DNA from: JAGNZR01 sp051648365
GTDB taxonomy: Bacteria; Fusobacteriota; Fusobacteriia; Fusobacteriales; Fusobacteriaceae
Assembly (NCBI GenBank): GCA_051648365.1
Contig: JBOFEZ010000078.1
Location: 1 to 50,134 of the forward strand
Length of the DNA: 50,134 nucleotides
Direction: 5' to 3'
Position numbers and translations under genes: made by a program
The notes under the pieces: model-generated
Database searches by the model: none
The model's input: only the letters and a program-made list of their open reading frames with translations
What the model was told of the DNA's origin: nothing
Shown here: positions 22,674-32,049 of the stretch, piece after piece
Layout of the letters: every line of letters starts with the position of its first letter
How positions within the stretch are numbered: position 1 is the stretch's first letter

Positions 22674-24563
22674 ATGAAGAAAAAATCACAGGAAAATTTG
22701 CCGAAATCCAATGAAGAAAATATAGAGAATCCAATGGATTTCTTTAATATAGTTGGGACAGGGAATCTTCTAAACGAGCTAAACAAATTAGAAATAAAAA
22801 CCACTGCAGTGGAAGATATTGAAATCAAAGAAGTTGTAATAAAAGAAACGGGAAATTTTTTGAATCTAAAAGAGAATATAATAAATATCCCTCTTGAGAT
22901 GCTTATATTTCCCTTTTTTACTCCTCAGAAACAGAATAAAAGAGTAAATTTCCAGTATAGATTTGAGGATCTTGGAGTTACAATGATGAGTACTCTTGTT
23001 TCAAAAGGACCTAGCGACAAAATTTTTCAACCGTCGATATTCGAAGAAAAAATATATACTTACCTCCTTTCTCTTTATGAGGCTAAGGATGAAGATGATG
23101 ACAATGAATATATCGATTTTGAAATAAATGAGTTTATAGTTAGTTTTCTTGGAAATAAAATGAATCGGACTTATTATACCAAGGTAGAACAAGCTCTCAA
23201 AAACCTCAAAAATACTGAATATCAATTTGTAGTTTCTAATCATACTCTTTTTGGAAGGTATAAATTTGAAGATGAAGAATTTAAACTTCTTACATATCAG
23301 AAATTAAAAGTTGGAAAAAAAATCTATTATAGAATTACCTTGAATAAAAATATCCGTAAAAAAATCAAAGAAAAAAGATATATAATTTATAACAGTAAAG
23401 CTTTAGTTGAGATTATGAACTTGGATCCTATAGCTGCAAGAATTTATAAATTTATAAGTAAAGCTCGTATGGAAAAAGACAGGGACGAGATAAATATGCG
23501 TACTCTTGCAGCTATTATACCTCTTCAAACAGAACAAGTAACAGAACGTTCTAATAAAAATGGTGTTATGAAAACCTATGTTTTATGTAGATTGAAACAA
23601 GTTCTTACAAGAATACAAAAAGCTTTTGATATTTTAGTTCAACTGGGATATATTCTTAACTATTCCGAAGTCTATGATAGTGAACAAAATACCTACCATC
23701 TTCACTATATATTTAATAAAGCTAAAGATGGAGCCTGTCATATATCAGAAAGAACTCTTGCTAATAAAAAAGAGTATCTGAAACTTCCAAGTGGAATTGC
23801 AAAACCTGTTCAACATATCCAGGAAGCAGAGATAGTTCATAGACCTGTAGCACCAAAGACAACTAAAGCAAAAGTTTCTAAACTACCTAAAAAACCTGAG
23901 ACAATAGAAATAGTGAGACCTTTTAGTGAAATTGTTTTAGAAAAAATTACAAAAGCCAAAAAGAATATATATGTCAGTCGTAGCTGGGAGAAAAGAGTAG
24001 ATAATAAAATATTAAAAATAGTTTCGGAAAAAGGAGACGAGTTTGCAATTGAACTCTTGAATCAACTTTATAAATCCCTAACAGCCCCTATAAAAACAAC
24101 GCTGGTTCAATATATTTCTGGAATAAGTAAAAATATGGAAAAAGAAAAACAGGAAAAAGAAAGTCAAAATTTAAAACTTTTCTCAGATTTTTCAGCTGGA
24201 AATAACAAGGTTATAGTGACCAAAACAGGAGTAAAAAGAGCAGCAAAGACCTTTAAAAAACCTACAATATCTACTCTTACCGAGATAATAGAAGAAACGG
24301 CCACAGCAATGTCTACTGATTTTGATGAAAAACCAGGATCTTCTTCTCAGGAAATTTCTGAAAATAAAGTAAACATAATAAAAAACTATGATCAATTAGA
24401 TGAATATGAAAAGTTAGAAGTTGAAAAATTGGCAAGAAAACTCTGTTGCCAAGAGGAAGGAATTTCAGAAAGTTTCTTGAATACAATGCGAGATAAATCT
24501 AAAAAAATATACATCAATACGATAAAATCGTACATAGAGCGTGTATTGGAAGAAAGAATATAG
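22674..24563 (+). CDS. Rep-like (RepA/RPA-type) replication initiator candidate at the dnaA position
   Basis: A 629-residue protein in the dnaA slot. It has no Walker A/B and no DnaA C-terminal helix-turn-helix. Visible: acidic N-terminus; a conserved-looking entry, IPLEMLIFPFFTPQKQN (about 72-88); a predicted winged-helix block at about 120-225 (IFEEKIYTYLLSLYEA, YYTKVEQALKNLKN); a second at about 245-350 (LDPIAARIYKFISKARM, RIQKAFDILVQLGYI); a Lys/Pro-rich linker near 375-400; and a helical C-terminus. Two tandem winged helices after an FPFF-type entry resemble plasmid RepA/RPA initiators, a fold-level judgement from sequence. The ATG at 22674 follows GAGGTG by 6 nt; an in-frame TTG at 22662 is less likely. 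Iteron-like repeats upstream support a Rep role. Alternatively, a lineage-specific DNA-binding protein of other function. Confidence 0.6.
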   Translation: MKKKSQENLPKSNEENIENPMDFFNIVGTGNLLNELNKLEIKTTAVEDIEIKEVVIKETGNFLNLKENIINIPLEMLIFPFFTPQKQNKRVNFQYRFEDLGVTMMSTLVSKGPSDKIFQPSIFEEKIYTYLLSLYEAKDEDDDNEYIDFEINEFIVSFLGNKMNRTYYTKVEQALKNLKNTEYQFVVSNHTLFGRYKFEDEEFKLLTYQKLKVGKKIYYRITLNKNIRKKIKEKRYIIYNSKALVEIMNLDPIAARIYKFISKARMEKDRDEINMRTLAAIIPLQTEQVTERSNKNGVMKTYVLCRLKQVLTRIQKAFDILVQLGYILNYSEVYDSEQNTYHLHYIFNKAKDGACHISERTLANKKEYLKLPSGIAKPVQHIQEAEIVHRPVAPKTTKAKVSKLPKKPETIEIVRPFSEIVLEKITKAKKNIYVSRSWEKRVDNKILKIVSEKGDEFAIELLNQLYKSLTAPIKTTLVQYISGISKNMEKEKQEKESQNLKLFSDFSAGNNKVIVTKTGVKRAAKTFKKPTISTLTEIIEETATAMSTDFDEKPGSSSQEISENKVNIIKNYDQLDEYEKLEVEKLARKLCCQEEGISESFLNTMRDKSKKIYINTIKSYIERVLEERI

Positions 24564-24597
24564 AACCGATTTTTGTGGTATTTAAATATATTTAAAG

Positions 24598-24627
24598 TTG
24601 TACAATATAGTAAAATTATGGTATTAT
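24598..24627 (+). promoter_or_regulatory. Promoter for the S4-recF-DUF721-gyrB cluster
   Basis: TTGTAC (24598-24603), 18-bp spacer, TATTAT (24622-24627) preceded by TGG, an extended -10. Predicted start near 24634, leader about 25 nt. Confidence 0.55.
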
Positions 24628-24658
24628 TTAAAGTAAATTAAATTGCATAGGAGGGTTT

Positions 24659-24871
24659 ATGCAGGACATAAAAATAAACAGTGAATTTATAAAACTCGAT
24701 CAACTTTTAAAATGGGCAGGTGTCGTTGAAAGCGGAGTCGATGCCAAATATTTTATTACTGAAGGAATGGTAAAGGTCAACGGAGAAATTGAACTAAGAA
24801 GAGGTAAAAAACTTTATCCTGGAGATAAAGTTGAATTTCAAGAAGAGGAATTTTTAATTTTAGGCCAGTAA
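24659..24871 (+). CDS. S4-domain RNA-binding protein (YaaA/RlbA type)
   Basis: A 70-residue protein: FIKLDQLLKWAGVVESGVDAKYFITEGMVKVNGEIELRRGKKLYPGDKVEF is the compact S4 fold of the YaaA family, normally found between dnaN or dnaA and recF. The molecular role is poorly known; ribosome or RNA binding is inferred. GGAGGG sits 6 nt before the ATG. Its position between the initiator gene and recF confirms the conserved origin gene order. Confidence 0.88.
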   Translation: MQDIKINSEFIKLDQLLKWAGVVESGVDAKYFITEGMVKVNGEIELRRGKKLYPGDKVEFQEEEFLILGQ

Positions 24872-24881
24872 GTGGAAGAGT

Positions 24882-25973
24882 ATGAATTTAGAAACTATTA
24901 ATTTTGTTAATTTTAGAAATCTTAATGATAGCAGTATAAAATTTTCTCCTTTTCTTAATCTTTTTTTTGGAAAAAACGGTCAGGGAAAAACCAGTGTGTT
25001 GGAGGCTATTTATTTTAATTGCACAGGAAAAAGCTTTCGTTCAAACAGAGCTCAAGAACTCATAAAACATGGGAGAGATAGATGTGGAACTTTTGTTAAC
25101 TACAGCGACAGATTAAGCAAAAAATCTCTGACGGTAAAATTTAGTGACAAAAAAAAAGAGTACCTTTTAAACGGAAACAAAGTTACTCATCAGGAATTTT
25201 ATGGAAGATTGGCAGTTGTAGCTTTTACTCCTGAAGATATTGACATTATAACTGGCACACCTGGGAGAAGGAGAAGTTTTTTCGACGAAGAGATATCCCA
25301 GAGTAGTGGAGAATATTATAGCGTACTTAAAGATTTTAATAAAATTCTTAAAATAAGAAATCAGTATCTCAAAGAAACTAAAACAGAGGATCCTTTATAT
25401 AATGTTTATGAAGAGCAATTTATAAATTTAGGAGCCAAAATAGTTTTTATGAGAGCTGAATATGTGAAGAGAATAAGCATAATACTCAATCTCAACTATA
25501 GAAAACTTTTTGATTCTACTAAAGAGATGGGTGTAACTTATTTTTCTGAATTGGAACTTGAAAAACGGGATACGTTAAAGACTATTGAGGAAAAAATAAA
25601 AATTCGTATAGAAAAAAAATTTTCTCAAGAAAAAAGATACGGTCATTCTCTTGTAGGTCCACAAAGAGATGAATTTAAATTTCTTTTAGATGGAAAAGAA
25701 GCAAAATTCTTTGCATCTCAAGGTGAAAAAAAATCCATAGTTTTTTCATTTAAACTTTCTGAATTGGATATGATATTTAAAGAAAAAGGAGAAAATCCTA
25801 TATTTCTTATAGATGACATAACTTCATATTTTGATGAAAATCGCCGTGAAAGTGTAATGAATCATCTTCAGAGGAAACGTATACAGCTTTTCATAAGTTC
25901 AACAGAGAAAATACCTGGAATTGAAGGTAGAAATTTTCATGTTACAGATGGAGAGATAAGATGCGAGGATTAG
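24882..25973 (+). CDS. recF: DNA replication and repair protein RecF
   Basis: A 363-residue SMC-like ATPase that helps load RecA at gaps with RecO/RecR. Walker A FFGKNGQGKTSVLEAI (about residues 28-43), signature region GHSLVGPQRDEF, and the Walker B-like ENPIFLIDDITSYFDENRR. N-terminal FVNFRNL is typical. The SD is weak (GGAAGAG), 10 nt after the preceding stop. It overlaps the next gene by 13 nt. dnaN, often found before recF, is absent here. Confidence 0.95.
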   Translation: MNLETINFVNFRNLNDSSIKFSPFLNLFFGKNGQGKTSVLEAIYFNCTGKSFRSNRAQELIKHGRDRCGTFVNYSDRLSKKSLTVKFSDKKKEYLLNGNKVTHQEFYGRLAVVAFTPEDIDIITGTPGRRRSFFDEEISQSSGEYYSVLKDFNKILKIRNQYLKETKTEDPLYNVYEEQFINLGAKIVFMRAEYVKRISIILNLNYRKLFDSTKEMGVTYFSELELEKRDTLKTIEEKIKIRIEKKFSQEKRYGHSLVGPQRDEFKFLLDGKEAKFFASQGEKKSIVFSFKLSELDMIFKEKGENPIFLIDDITSYFDENRRESVMNHLQRKRIQLFISSTEKIPGIEGRNFHVTDGEIRCED

Positions 25974-26293
25974 AAAATGTTATAGACTTAAAAGATATGA
26001 TAGATGAAGGGCTCCGGAAAAGCCGAAAATTAAAAGAGGTATATATAAAAATCTATTGGAAAGAAGTAGTGGGAGATCTAAGTAAAAAATCTTTCCCAAG
26101 AGATGTAAAAAATGGAGTACTCCTAGTTATATGCGAAAGCAGTACTCTGATTCATCATATGAATCTCAACAAAGGGATTTATATAGAGAAAATAAACAGG
26201 ATTGTAAAAGAGGATTATGTAAAAGAAATAAGATTTCTTACAGGTTCTCTAAAAGATACTGAAATGAAACTATTTGGAGGAAATGATGAGTAA
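25961..26293 (+). CDS. DUF721 (DciA-like) protein
   Basis: A 110-residue protein with the DUF721 pattern: an N-terminal helix (DMIDEGLRKSRKLKEVYIKIYWKEVVGDLSKKSFP) and a KH-like core (NGVLLVICESSTLIHHMNLNKGIYIEKIN). DUF721 includes DciA, a loader or operator of the DnaB helicase in bacteria lacking DnaC/DnaI-type loaders. Here it lies between recF and gyrB, overlapping both (13 and 8 nt). Next to a non-DnaA initiator, a helicase-loading role is plausible, but subfamily placement needs a profile search. Confidence 0.75.
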   Translation: MRGLENVIDLKDMIDEGLRKSRKLKEVYIKIYWKEVVGDLSKKSFPRDVKNGVLLVICESSTLIHHMNLNKGIYIEKINRIVKEDYVKEIRFLTGSLKDTEMKLFGGNDE

Positions 26294-28190
26294 TTATCAA
26301 GCAGAAAATATAACAGTTCTGGAAGGATTAGAAGCTGTCAGAAAAAGACCTGGAATGTATATAGGAAGTACTTCAGAAAGGGGACTACACCATCTAGTGT
26401 GGGAGATAGTAGATAACTCAGTAGATGAGGCTCTAGCTGGATATTGTGACAAAATTATTATCAATCTTTTGCCTGATAATGTAATCGAAGTTACAGATAA
26501 CGGAAGAGGAATTCCTGTAGGAATACACCCAAAATATGGAAAATCAGCTTTAGAAGTTGTTCTTACTGTACTTCATGCCGGAGGAAAATTTGAAAATGAC
26601 AACTATAAAGTTTCTGGAGGTCTTCATGGAGTTGGAGCTTCAGTAGTAAATGCCCTATCTGAATGGATAGAGGTAGAAGTAAAAAGAGACGGGAATTTAT
26701 ATTATCAAAAATATTCTAGAGGAAAACCAGAGGCAGATTTAAAAGAAATAGGAAAATCTGATTCTAACGGAACAACTTTTAGATTTAAAGCTGACCATGA
26801 GATTTTCGAAACTCTTGTATATAGTTACTTGACTCTTGAAACAAGATTTAAAGAGTTAGCTTACTTGAACAAAGGATTGCATATAGTTTTCACAGATTCA
26901 AGAAAAGAAGAGGTAAGAGTATCTGATTTGAAATTTGATGGTGGAATTTTGGATTATATCAAAGAGATTGAGCAGGGACAAATACCTATTATGACAACAC
27001 CTGTATTTATGTCTGGGAATATCGAAAATGTAGATGTAGAGATAGCCATGACATATAATGTTGGTCAGAGAGAAACTATTTATTCCTTTGTAAATAATAT
27101 CAATACTCCTGACGGTGGAACTCACGTAGCAGGATTCAGAACAGCTCTTACAAGAGCCGTAAATGATGTAGCTAAAGCTCAAGGACTTATCAAGGAAAAA
27201 GATGGAAAACTACAAGGTTCAGATATTAGAGAAGGACTTACAGCAATTGTTTCTGTAAAAGTTGCTCAACCACAGTTCGAGGGACAGACTAAGACAAAAC
27301 TAGGAAACTCAGAAGTGACAGGAGTTACATCGAGCATCTCTTTTAATTTCTTAAAAATGTTCCTTGAGGATAATCCTAATGAGACTAAAAAAATAGTTGA
27401 GAAGATATTGAACTCTAAAAAAGCTAGGGAAGCAGCTCAAAGAGCTAGAGAATTAGTTCTTAGAAAATCAGCTCTAGAAGTGGGATCACTTCCTGGAAAA
27501 CTTGCAGATTGTTCATCGAAAAATCCTGACGAATGTGAAGTTTATATAGTTGAGGGAGATTCAGCAGGAGGTTCTGCAAAGCAGGGTAGAGACAGAAGAT
27601 TCCAGGCTATACTTCCACTGAAAGGAAAGATTCTGAATGTTGAAAAAGCTGGACTTCACAAAGCTTTAGAAAATAATGAAATCAGATCTATGATAACAGC
27701 TTTTGGAACAGGTATTGGAGATAACTTTAATATAGAAAAGTTAAGATATGGAAAAATTATACTGATGACAGATGCCGATGTAGATGGAGCTCACATAAGA
27801 ACACTTATGCTTACTTTTCTGTATAGACACATGGTCGACATTATAAATAATGGAAATATCTATATTGCTCAGCCACCTCTTTATAAAATATCTTCTGGAA
27901 AAACATCTCTTTATGTATATTCAGATAAAGAGATGAAAGAGGTTACAGGAAATATGGAAAGAGAAGGAAAGAGATATACACTTCAGAGATATAAAGGTCT
28001 TGGAGAGATGAATCCTGAACAGTTATGGAGTACAACAATGGATCCTGACACGAGAACGTTGCTTCAGGTATCTATAGATGATGCAAGAGAGGCAGATGTT
28101 CTTTTTGATAAACTTATGGGAGATAAGGTTGAACCTAGAAAAGAATTTATCGAAGAACATGCTGAATATGTAAAAAATTTAGATGTTTAA
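26286..28190 (+). CDS. gyrB: DNA gyrase subunit B
   Basis: A 634-residue ATPase subunit. GHKL motifs EIVDNSVDEAL, VTDNGRGIPVG and GGLHGVGASVVNALSEW; TOPRIM with YIVEGDSAGGSAKQGRDR and the metal-binding DADVDG; C-terminal RYKGLGEMNPEQLWSTTMDP. It introduces negative supercoils with GyrA. Of several in-frame starts, the ATG at 26286 (MSNYQAENI) has GGAGG 5 nt upstream and overlaps the DUF721 stop (ATGAGTAA); the ATG at 26283 is too close to the SD. Confidence 0.97.
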   Translation: MSNYQAENITVLEGLEAVRKRPGMYIGSTSERGLHHLVWEIVDNSVDEALAGYCDKIIINLLPDNVIEVTDNGRGIPVGIHPKYGKSALEVVLTVLHAGGKFENDNYKVSGGLHGVGASVVNALSEWIEVEVKRDGNLYYQKYSRGKPEADLKEIGKSDSNGTTFRFKADHEIFETLVYSYLTLETRFKELAYLNKGLHIVFTDSRKEEVRVSDLKFDGGILDYIKEIEQGQIPIMTTPVFMSGNIENVDVEIAMTYNVGQRETIYSFVNNINTPDGGTHVAGFRTALTRAVNDVAKAQGLIKEKDGKLQGSDIREGLTAIVSVKVAQPQFEGQTKTKLGNSEVTGVTSSISFNFLKMFLEDNPNETKKIVEKILNSKKAREAAQRARELVLRKSALEVGSLPGKLADCSSKNPDECEVYIVEGDSAGGSAKQGRDRRFQAILPLKGKILNVEKAGLHKALENNEIRSMITAFGTGIGDNFNIEKLRYGKIILMTDADVDGAHIRTLMLTFLYRHMVDIINNGNIYIAQPPLYKISSGKTSLYVYSDKEMKEVTGNMEREGKRYTLQRYKGLGEMNPEQLWSTTMDPDTRTLLQVSIDDAREADVLFDKLMGDKVEPRKEFIEEHAEYVKNLDV

Positions 28191-28262
28191 AAAATGTATA
28201 TAAACAAAAATAAAGATATTCTTAAATTTTTAAAATAAGAGTTCTTTCGGAGGTAATAATAG

Positions 28263-30758
28263 ATGTCAAGCATTGAAAATACATTGAGTGCTGTAAGCAA
28301 CAGATATATAGAGGATGAGTTGAAACAGGCTTATCTGGATTATTCCATGAGTGTAATAGTGAGCAGAGCTCTTCCAGATGTAAGAGACGGACTAAAACCT
28401 GTTCATAGAAGAGTTCTTTTTGCCATGAATGAACTGAACAACACTTATGATAAACCTCATAAAAAATCAGCTAGAATAGTAGGAGAAGTTCTTGGTAAAT
28501 ACCATCCTCATGGAGATTCTTCGGTTTACAATACTATGGTAAGAATGGCTCAAAATTTTAGTTATAGATATCCGCTAGTGGATGGACATGGAAACTTTGG
28601 ATCAATAGATGGAGATTCAGCTGCAGCAATGAGATATACTGAGTCAAGAATGGCTAAAATTGCCAATGAACTACTTCTAGATATAGATAAAAATACAGTA
28701 GATTTCAGAAAAAACTTTGATGACTCTTTAGAAGAGCCTATAGTTCTTCCTTCAAGAGTTCCTCATCTGCTAGTTAACGGTTCTACAGGAATAGCAGTAG
28801 GAATGGCTACAAATATCCCTCCTCACAATTTAGGAGAAATATGTGATGGAATTCTTGCTCTGATAGATAACAGAGAAATAGGGATACCAGAACTTATCCA
28901 CCACATAAAAGGACCGGATTTTCCTACAGGAGGAATCATAGACGGAACTAAGGGTATCTATGATGCCTACTTGACTGGAAGGGGAAGGGTAAGAGTTCGT
29001 GGAAAAGTAGAGATAGAGGAAAATAAAAATGGTAGAGTGAGTCTAATTATAAAAGAAGTTCCATACCAGCTAAATAAATCTTCTCTTATTGAAAAAATAG
29101 CAGAACTTTGCAAAGATAAGAGAATAACAGGAATTTCAGACCTTCGAGATGAATCGGATAGAGATGGAATAAGAGTTGTTATTGAACTTAAAAAAGGTGA
29201 AGAACCAGAACTCATACTGAATAAACTTTATAAATACACTGATCTTCAGAATACATTTGGAATAATTATGCTAGCTCTTGCTAACAATGTTCCTAAAGTT
29301 ATGAATCTGAAGCAGATACTAGAAGAGTATCTGAAGCACAGAGTAGAAGTTATTGTAAGAAGAACTAAGTTTGACTTGGATAAGGCAGAGAAAAGAGCCC
29401 ATATACTTCAAGGATTTAGAATAGCTCTGGATAATATCGATAGAGTTATAGAACTTATAAGAGGTGCTGGAGATGCCAATGAGGCAAAAGATGAGCTTAT
29501 CAGCCGTTATGGATTCTCAGAAGTTCAGGCTAAGGGAATACTTGAACTGAGATTACAAAGACTAACTGGAATGGAAAGAGGAAAAATAGATAATGAGTAT
29601 GATGAAATCCAGACTCTTATAATTGATCTTAAAGATATTCTTGCCAATGAATCTAGAGTAAACGACATAATAAAACAGGATCTTCTGGATGTAAAAGACA
29701 AATATTCTGACGATAGAAGAACTCAGATTGAAAATGAAAGATTAGAGATAAACATGGAAGACCTTATAAAAGATGAAGAAGTTATAATAACTGTCACTAA
29801 TAAAGGCTACGTAAAACGTATGGAAGTAAGTAAATATAAAGCTCAAAAACGTGGAGGAAAAGGAGTTTCTACTCAGAATACAGTAGAAGATGATTTTGTT
29901 GAAAGAATATATTCAGCTTCAAATCTAAATAACCTTATGATCTTCACAGACACAGGAAGAGCTTTTAATCTAAAAGTATACGAGATTCCTGATTTCTCAA
30001 AACAATCTAGAGGAAAACTTATCTCCAATATAATAAAGCTTGAAGATGGAGAACATGTTCAGTCTATTATAAAAGTTGCTGAGTTTTCTGAGCATCGTAG
30101 CATAATCTTTGCCACAAAAAAGGGAACAATTAAGAAAACTAGTTTAGAAGAGTTTAAACATCTGCGTAGCAACGGAATAAAAGCCATAAAACTTCGTGAA
30201 GGAGATGACATTATCTATGTAGGACTTATGGATAATCAAAATGATCAGCTCTTTATGGCGACTAAGAATGGAAATGCTATAAGATTCCCTATGACAGATA
30301 TAAGAGAGATAGGAAGAAATGCTTCAGGAGTAAAGGGAATATCTCTTAAGGGAGAAGATCAAGTGGTATCAGCTTCTATAATAAAAGATCAAGATACTAT
30401 GCTGACTGTAACTGAAAATGGTTACGGAAAGAGAACTAAAATGGATGAATATCCTCTTCAAGGAAGAGGCGGTAAAGGTGTAATAAATATCAGATGTAAT
30501 TCTAAAACTGGAGATGTAGTTTCTGTTACTCCTGTAGAAGGAGAGATAGAGATAATGGCTATAACTTCTTCGGGAATAGTTATCAGAACTCCGGCAGATC
30601 AAATTTCTATAATAGGAAGAGCTACTCAGGGAGTTAAGATAATGAGAATTTCAGAGGATGAGAAACTGGTTTGTATTACAAAGGTTCATGCTGAAACAGA
30701 GGAAGAGTTTGAGGAAGAGATTGAGGAAGAGATTGAAGAGCAGGGAAAACAACAATAA
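28263..30758 (+). CDS. gyrA: DNA gyrase subunit A
   Basis: An 831-residue breakage-reunion subunit. Catalytic Tyr125 in AAMRYTE. The quinolone-determining region reads KYHPHGDSSVYNTMVRMAQ: Ser86 (E. coli 83) is kept, but the Asp at E. coli 87 is Asn90 here. The C-terminal beta-pinwheel contains the GyrA box as QKRGGKG at about residue 526, and the protein ends in an acidic tail (EEEFEEEIEEEIEEQG). GGAGG lies 9 nt before the ATG. Follows gyrB by 72 nt with no clear terminator, so co-transcription is likely. Confidence 0.97.
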   Translation: MSSIENTLSAVSNRYIEDELKQAYLDYSMSVIVSRALPDVRDGLKPVHRRVLFAMNELNNTYDKPHKKSARIVGEVLGKYHPHGDSSVYNTMVRMAQNFSYRYPLVDGHGNFGSIDGDSAAAMRYTESRMAKIANELLLDIDKNTVDFRKNFDDSLEEPIVLPSRVPHLLVNGSTGIAVGMATNIPPHNLGEICDGILALIDNREIGIPELIHHIKGPDFPTGGIIDGTKGIYDAYLTGRGRVRVRGKVEIEENKNGRVSLIIKEVPYQLNKSSLIEKIAELCKDKRITGISDLRDESDRDGIRVVIELKKGEEPELILNKLYKYTDLQNTFGIIMLALANNVPKVMNLKQILEEYLKHRVEVIVRRTKFDLDKAEKRAHILQGFRIALDNIDRVIELIRGAGDANEAKDELISRYGFSEVQAKGILELRLQRLTGMERGKIDNEYDEIQTLIIDLKDILANESRVNDIIKQDLLDVKDKYSDDRRTQIENERLEINMEDLIKDEEVIITVTNKGYVKRMEVSKYKAQKRGGKGVSTQNTVEDDFVERIYSASNLNNLMIFTDTGRAFNLKVYEIPDFSKQSRGKLISNIIKLEDGEHVQSIIKVAEFSEHRSIIFATKKGTIKKTSLEEFKHLRSNGIKAIKLREGDDIIYVGLMDNQNDQLFMATKNGNAIRFPMTDIREIGRNASGVKGISLKGEDQVVSASIIKDQDTMLTVTENGYGKRTKMDEYPLQGRGGKGVINIRCNSKTGDVVSVTPVEGEIEIMAITSSGIVIRTPADQISIIGRATQGVKIMRISEDEKLVCITKVHAETEEEFEEEIEEEIEEQGKQQ

Positions 30759-30782
30759 TCTGAAAAAATTTCGGAGGTTTTC

Positions 30783-31553
30783 ATGAAAAGAGCTTTAGTT
30801 TTATTTGGGAATGAGAATAACAGAGAAAATCTTATCCAAAGTGCAATTTATATGAGAGATGGTATGGGATATCATCTCTCTGGAATTTTTATAAGCGATA
30901 TAAGAAATGAAACAATGATACCTCAGGGCTTTGATGGCATGATTTTTGACAGCAACAGAGTTCTTATGAGTGATGAGTGGATGAATTTTGAAAAGCAGGA
31001 AGTTCAGAGCATAGAAAAAGAGCTTAAAGAAGACAAGGCAAGAATTGATTTGGAATATGAGATTGGAATTATGGGAGAAACTTTAAAAGATAAAATGAAG
31101 AGCTATGATCTTCTTATAGTTGGAAAGGGAGCTCTTATATCAGATACTCTTGTAGAGATACTTAAAAATAACTATAAAACTATAATGATAGTGGGAGATA
31201 GAATGCCTGATTTCTCTCACATATATATAGCTAACGATGATGGAGTTAAAATAAATAAATCAGTTTATAATTTCATGAATATATTTCCGGAACTTTCAGA
31301 ATACATATCTGTAAGTGTAAATAACACTGAAGACAAAAATAGACTTACTGAGTACATGAGGGCCAAAGGAAAGAAAGTAGAAGAGATAACTCTTCCAGGA
31401 AAAGAAGAGGTTGTGCACTATCTTTCTCAGGAAGACAGAAAAGGAGTTGTGGTTATGGGGAATCTGAACAAATCATATCTTCTTGAAAGACTGACAAAAA
31501 AAACAGGGCTAAAACTTCTTGAGCATAGTAAGATGGTTACTTTTATAGGGTAG
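30783..31553 (+). CDS. Universal-stress-protein-like protein
   Basis: A 256-residue soluble protein that looks like two Usp-type halves: ALVLFGNENNRENLIQSAIYM..LSGIFISD opening the first and IYIANDDGVKINKSVYNFM opening the second. Each half ends in a Usp-like strand-loop (LLIVGKGALISDTL; VVVMGNLNKSYLLERL). Canonical G-x2-G-x9-G-S/T nucleotide motifs are not clear. GGAGG precedes the ATG, 24 nt after gyrA. Fold call is moderate; function unknown. Confidence 0.55.
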   Translation: MKRALVLFGNENNRENLIQSAIYMRDGMGYHLSGIFISDIRNETMIPQGFDGMIFDSNRVLMSDEWMNFEKQEVQSIEKELKEDKARIDLEYEIGIMGETLKDKMKSYDLLIVGKGALISDTLVEILKNNYKTIMIVGDRMPDFSHIYIANDDGVKINKSVYNFMNIFPELSEYISVSVNNTEDKNRLTEYMRAKGKKVEEITLPGKEEVVHYLSQEDRKGVVVMGNLNKSYLLERLTKKTGLKLLEHSKMVTFIG

Positions 31554-31565
31554 AATAGGAGTTAT

Positions 31566-32033
31566 ATGAAAATACTGGTATATTCAGATTCTCATGGAGA
31601 GATATCTAATATAGTTGAAATATATGAAAAAGAGAAACCTGACTTTATAATAAGTGCAGGGGACCACAGTGAAGATTTTAAAGATTTCACTCTCTCATAT
31701 AGAAATCTTAATATAGAATACAAGGTTGTAAAAGGCAATTGTGATCATTTTGAGAAAATTTATGGAGAAGAGGAGATTTTTGAAATTGAAGGAAAAAAAA
31801 TTTTTCTGACGCATGGTCACCTCTATGGAGTTAAGGGATCCCTCAATCAGCTTAAAATTAGAAGTAAAGAGTTGGGAGCAGATCTTGTAATATATGGACA
31901 CACACATATCCCTCTTTATGAGAGATATGAAAATTGTGAATACTTCAATCCAGGTGCCCTGAAAGATGGGAAATATGGAATAATAGAGATTGAAGGGGAT
32001 AAAGTAAACTTTTTTTTAAAAAGTTTACCCTAA
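31566..32033 (+). CDS. YfcE/MJ0936-type metallophosphoesterase
   Basis: A 155-residue minimal calcineurin-like phosphoesterase with all metal-site motifs: YSDSHGE, SAGDHSEDF, VKGNCDHF, LTHGHLYGV and YGHTHIPL, followed by FNPGALKDG. Homologues are phosphodiesterases with artificial substrates; the natural substrate is uncertain. The residue normally reading GNCD is conserved. Sits 12 nt after the Usp-like gene and 16 nt before pheS, within the same operon. Confidence 0.92.
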   Translation: MKILVYSDSHGEISNIVEIYEKEKPDFIISAGDHSEDFKDFTLSYRNLNIEYKVVKGNCDHFEKIYGEEEIFEIEGKKIFLTHGHLYGVKGSLNQLKIRSKELGADLVIYGHTHIPLYERYENCEYFNPGALKDGKYGIIEIEGDKVNFFLKSLP

Positions 32034-32049
32034 TGTTTTTGGAGGAAAG

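Noticed and set aside
31990..32049. T-box leader or attenuator before pheS
   Set aside because: Only about 16 nt separate the genes; no specifier stem, T-box sequence or terminator is present.
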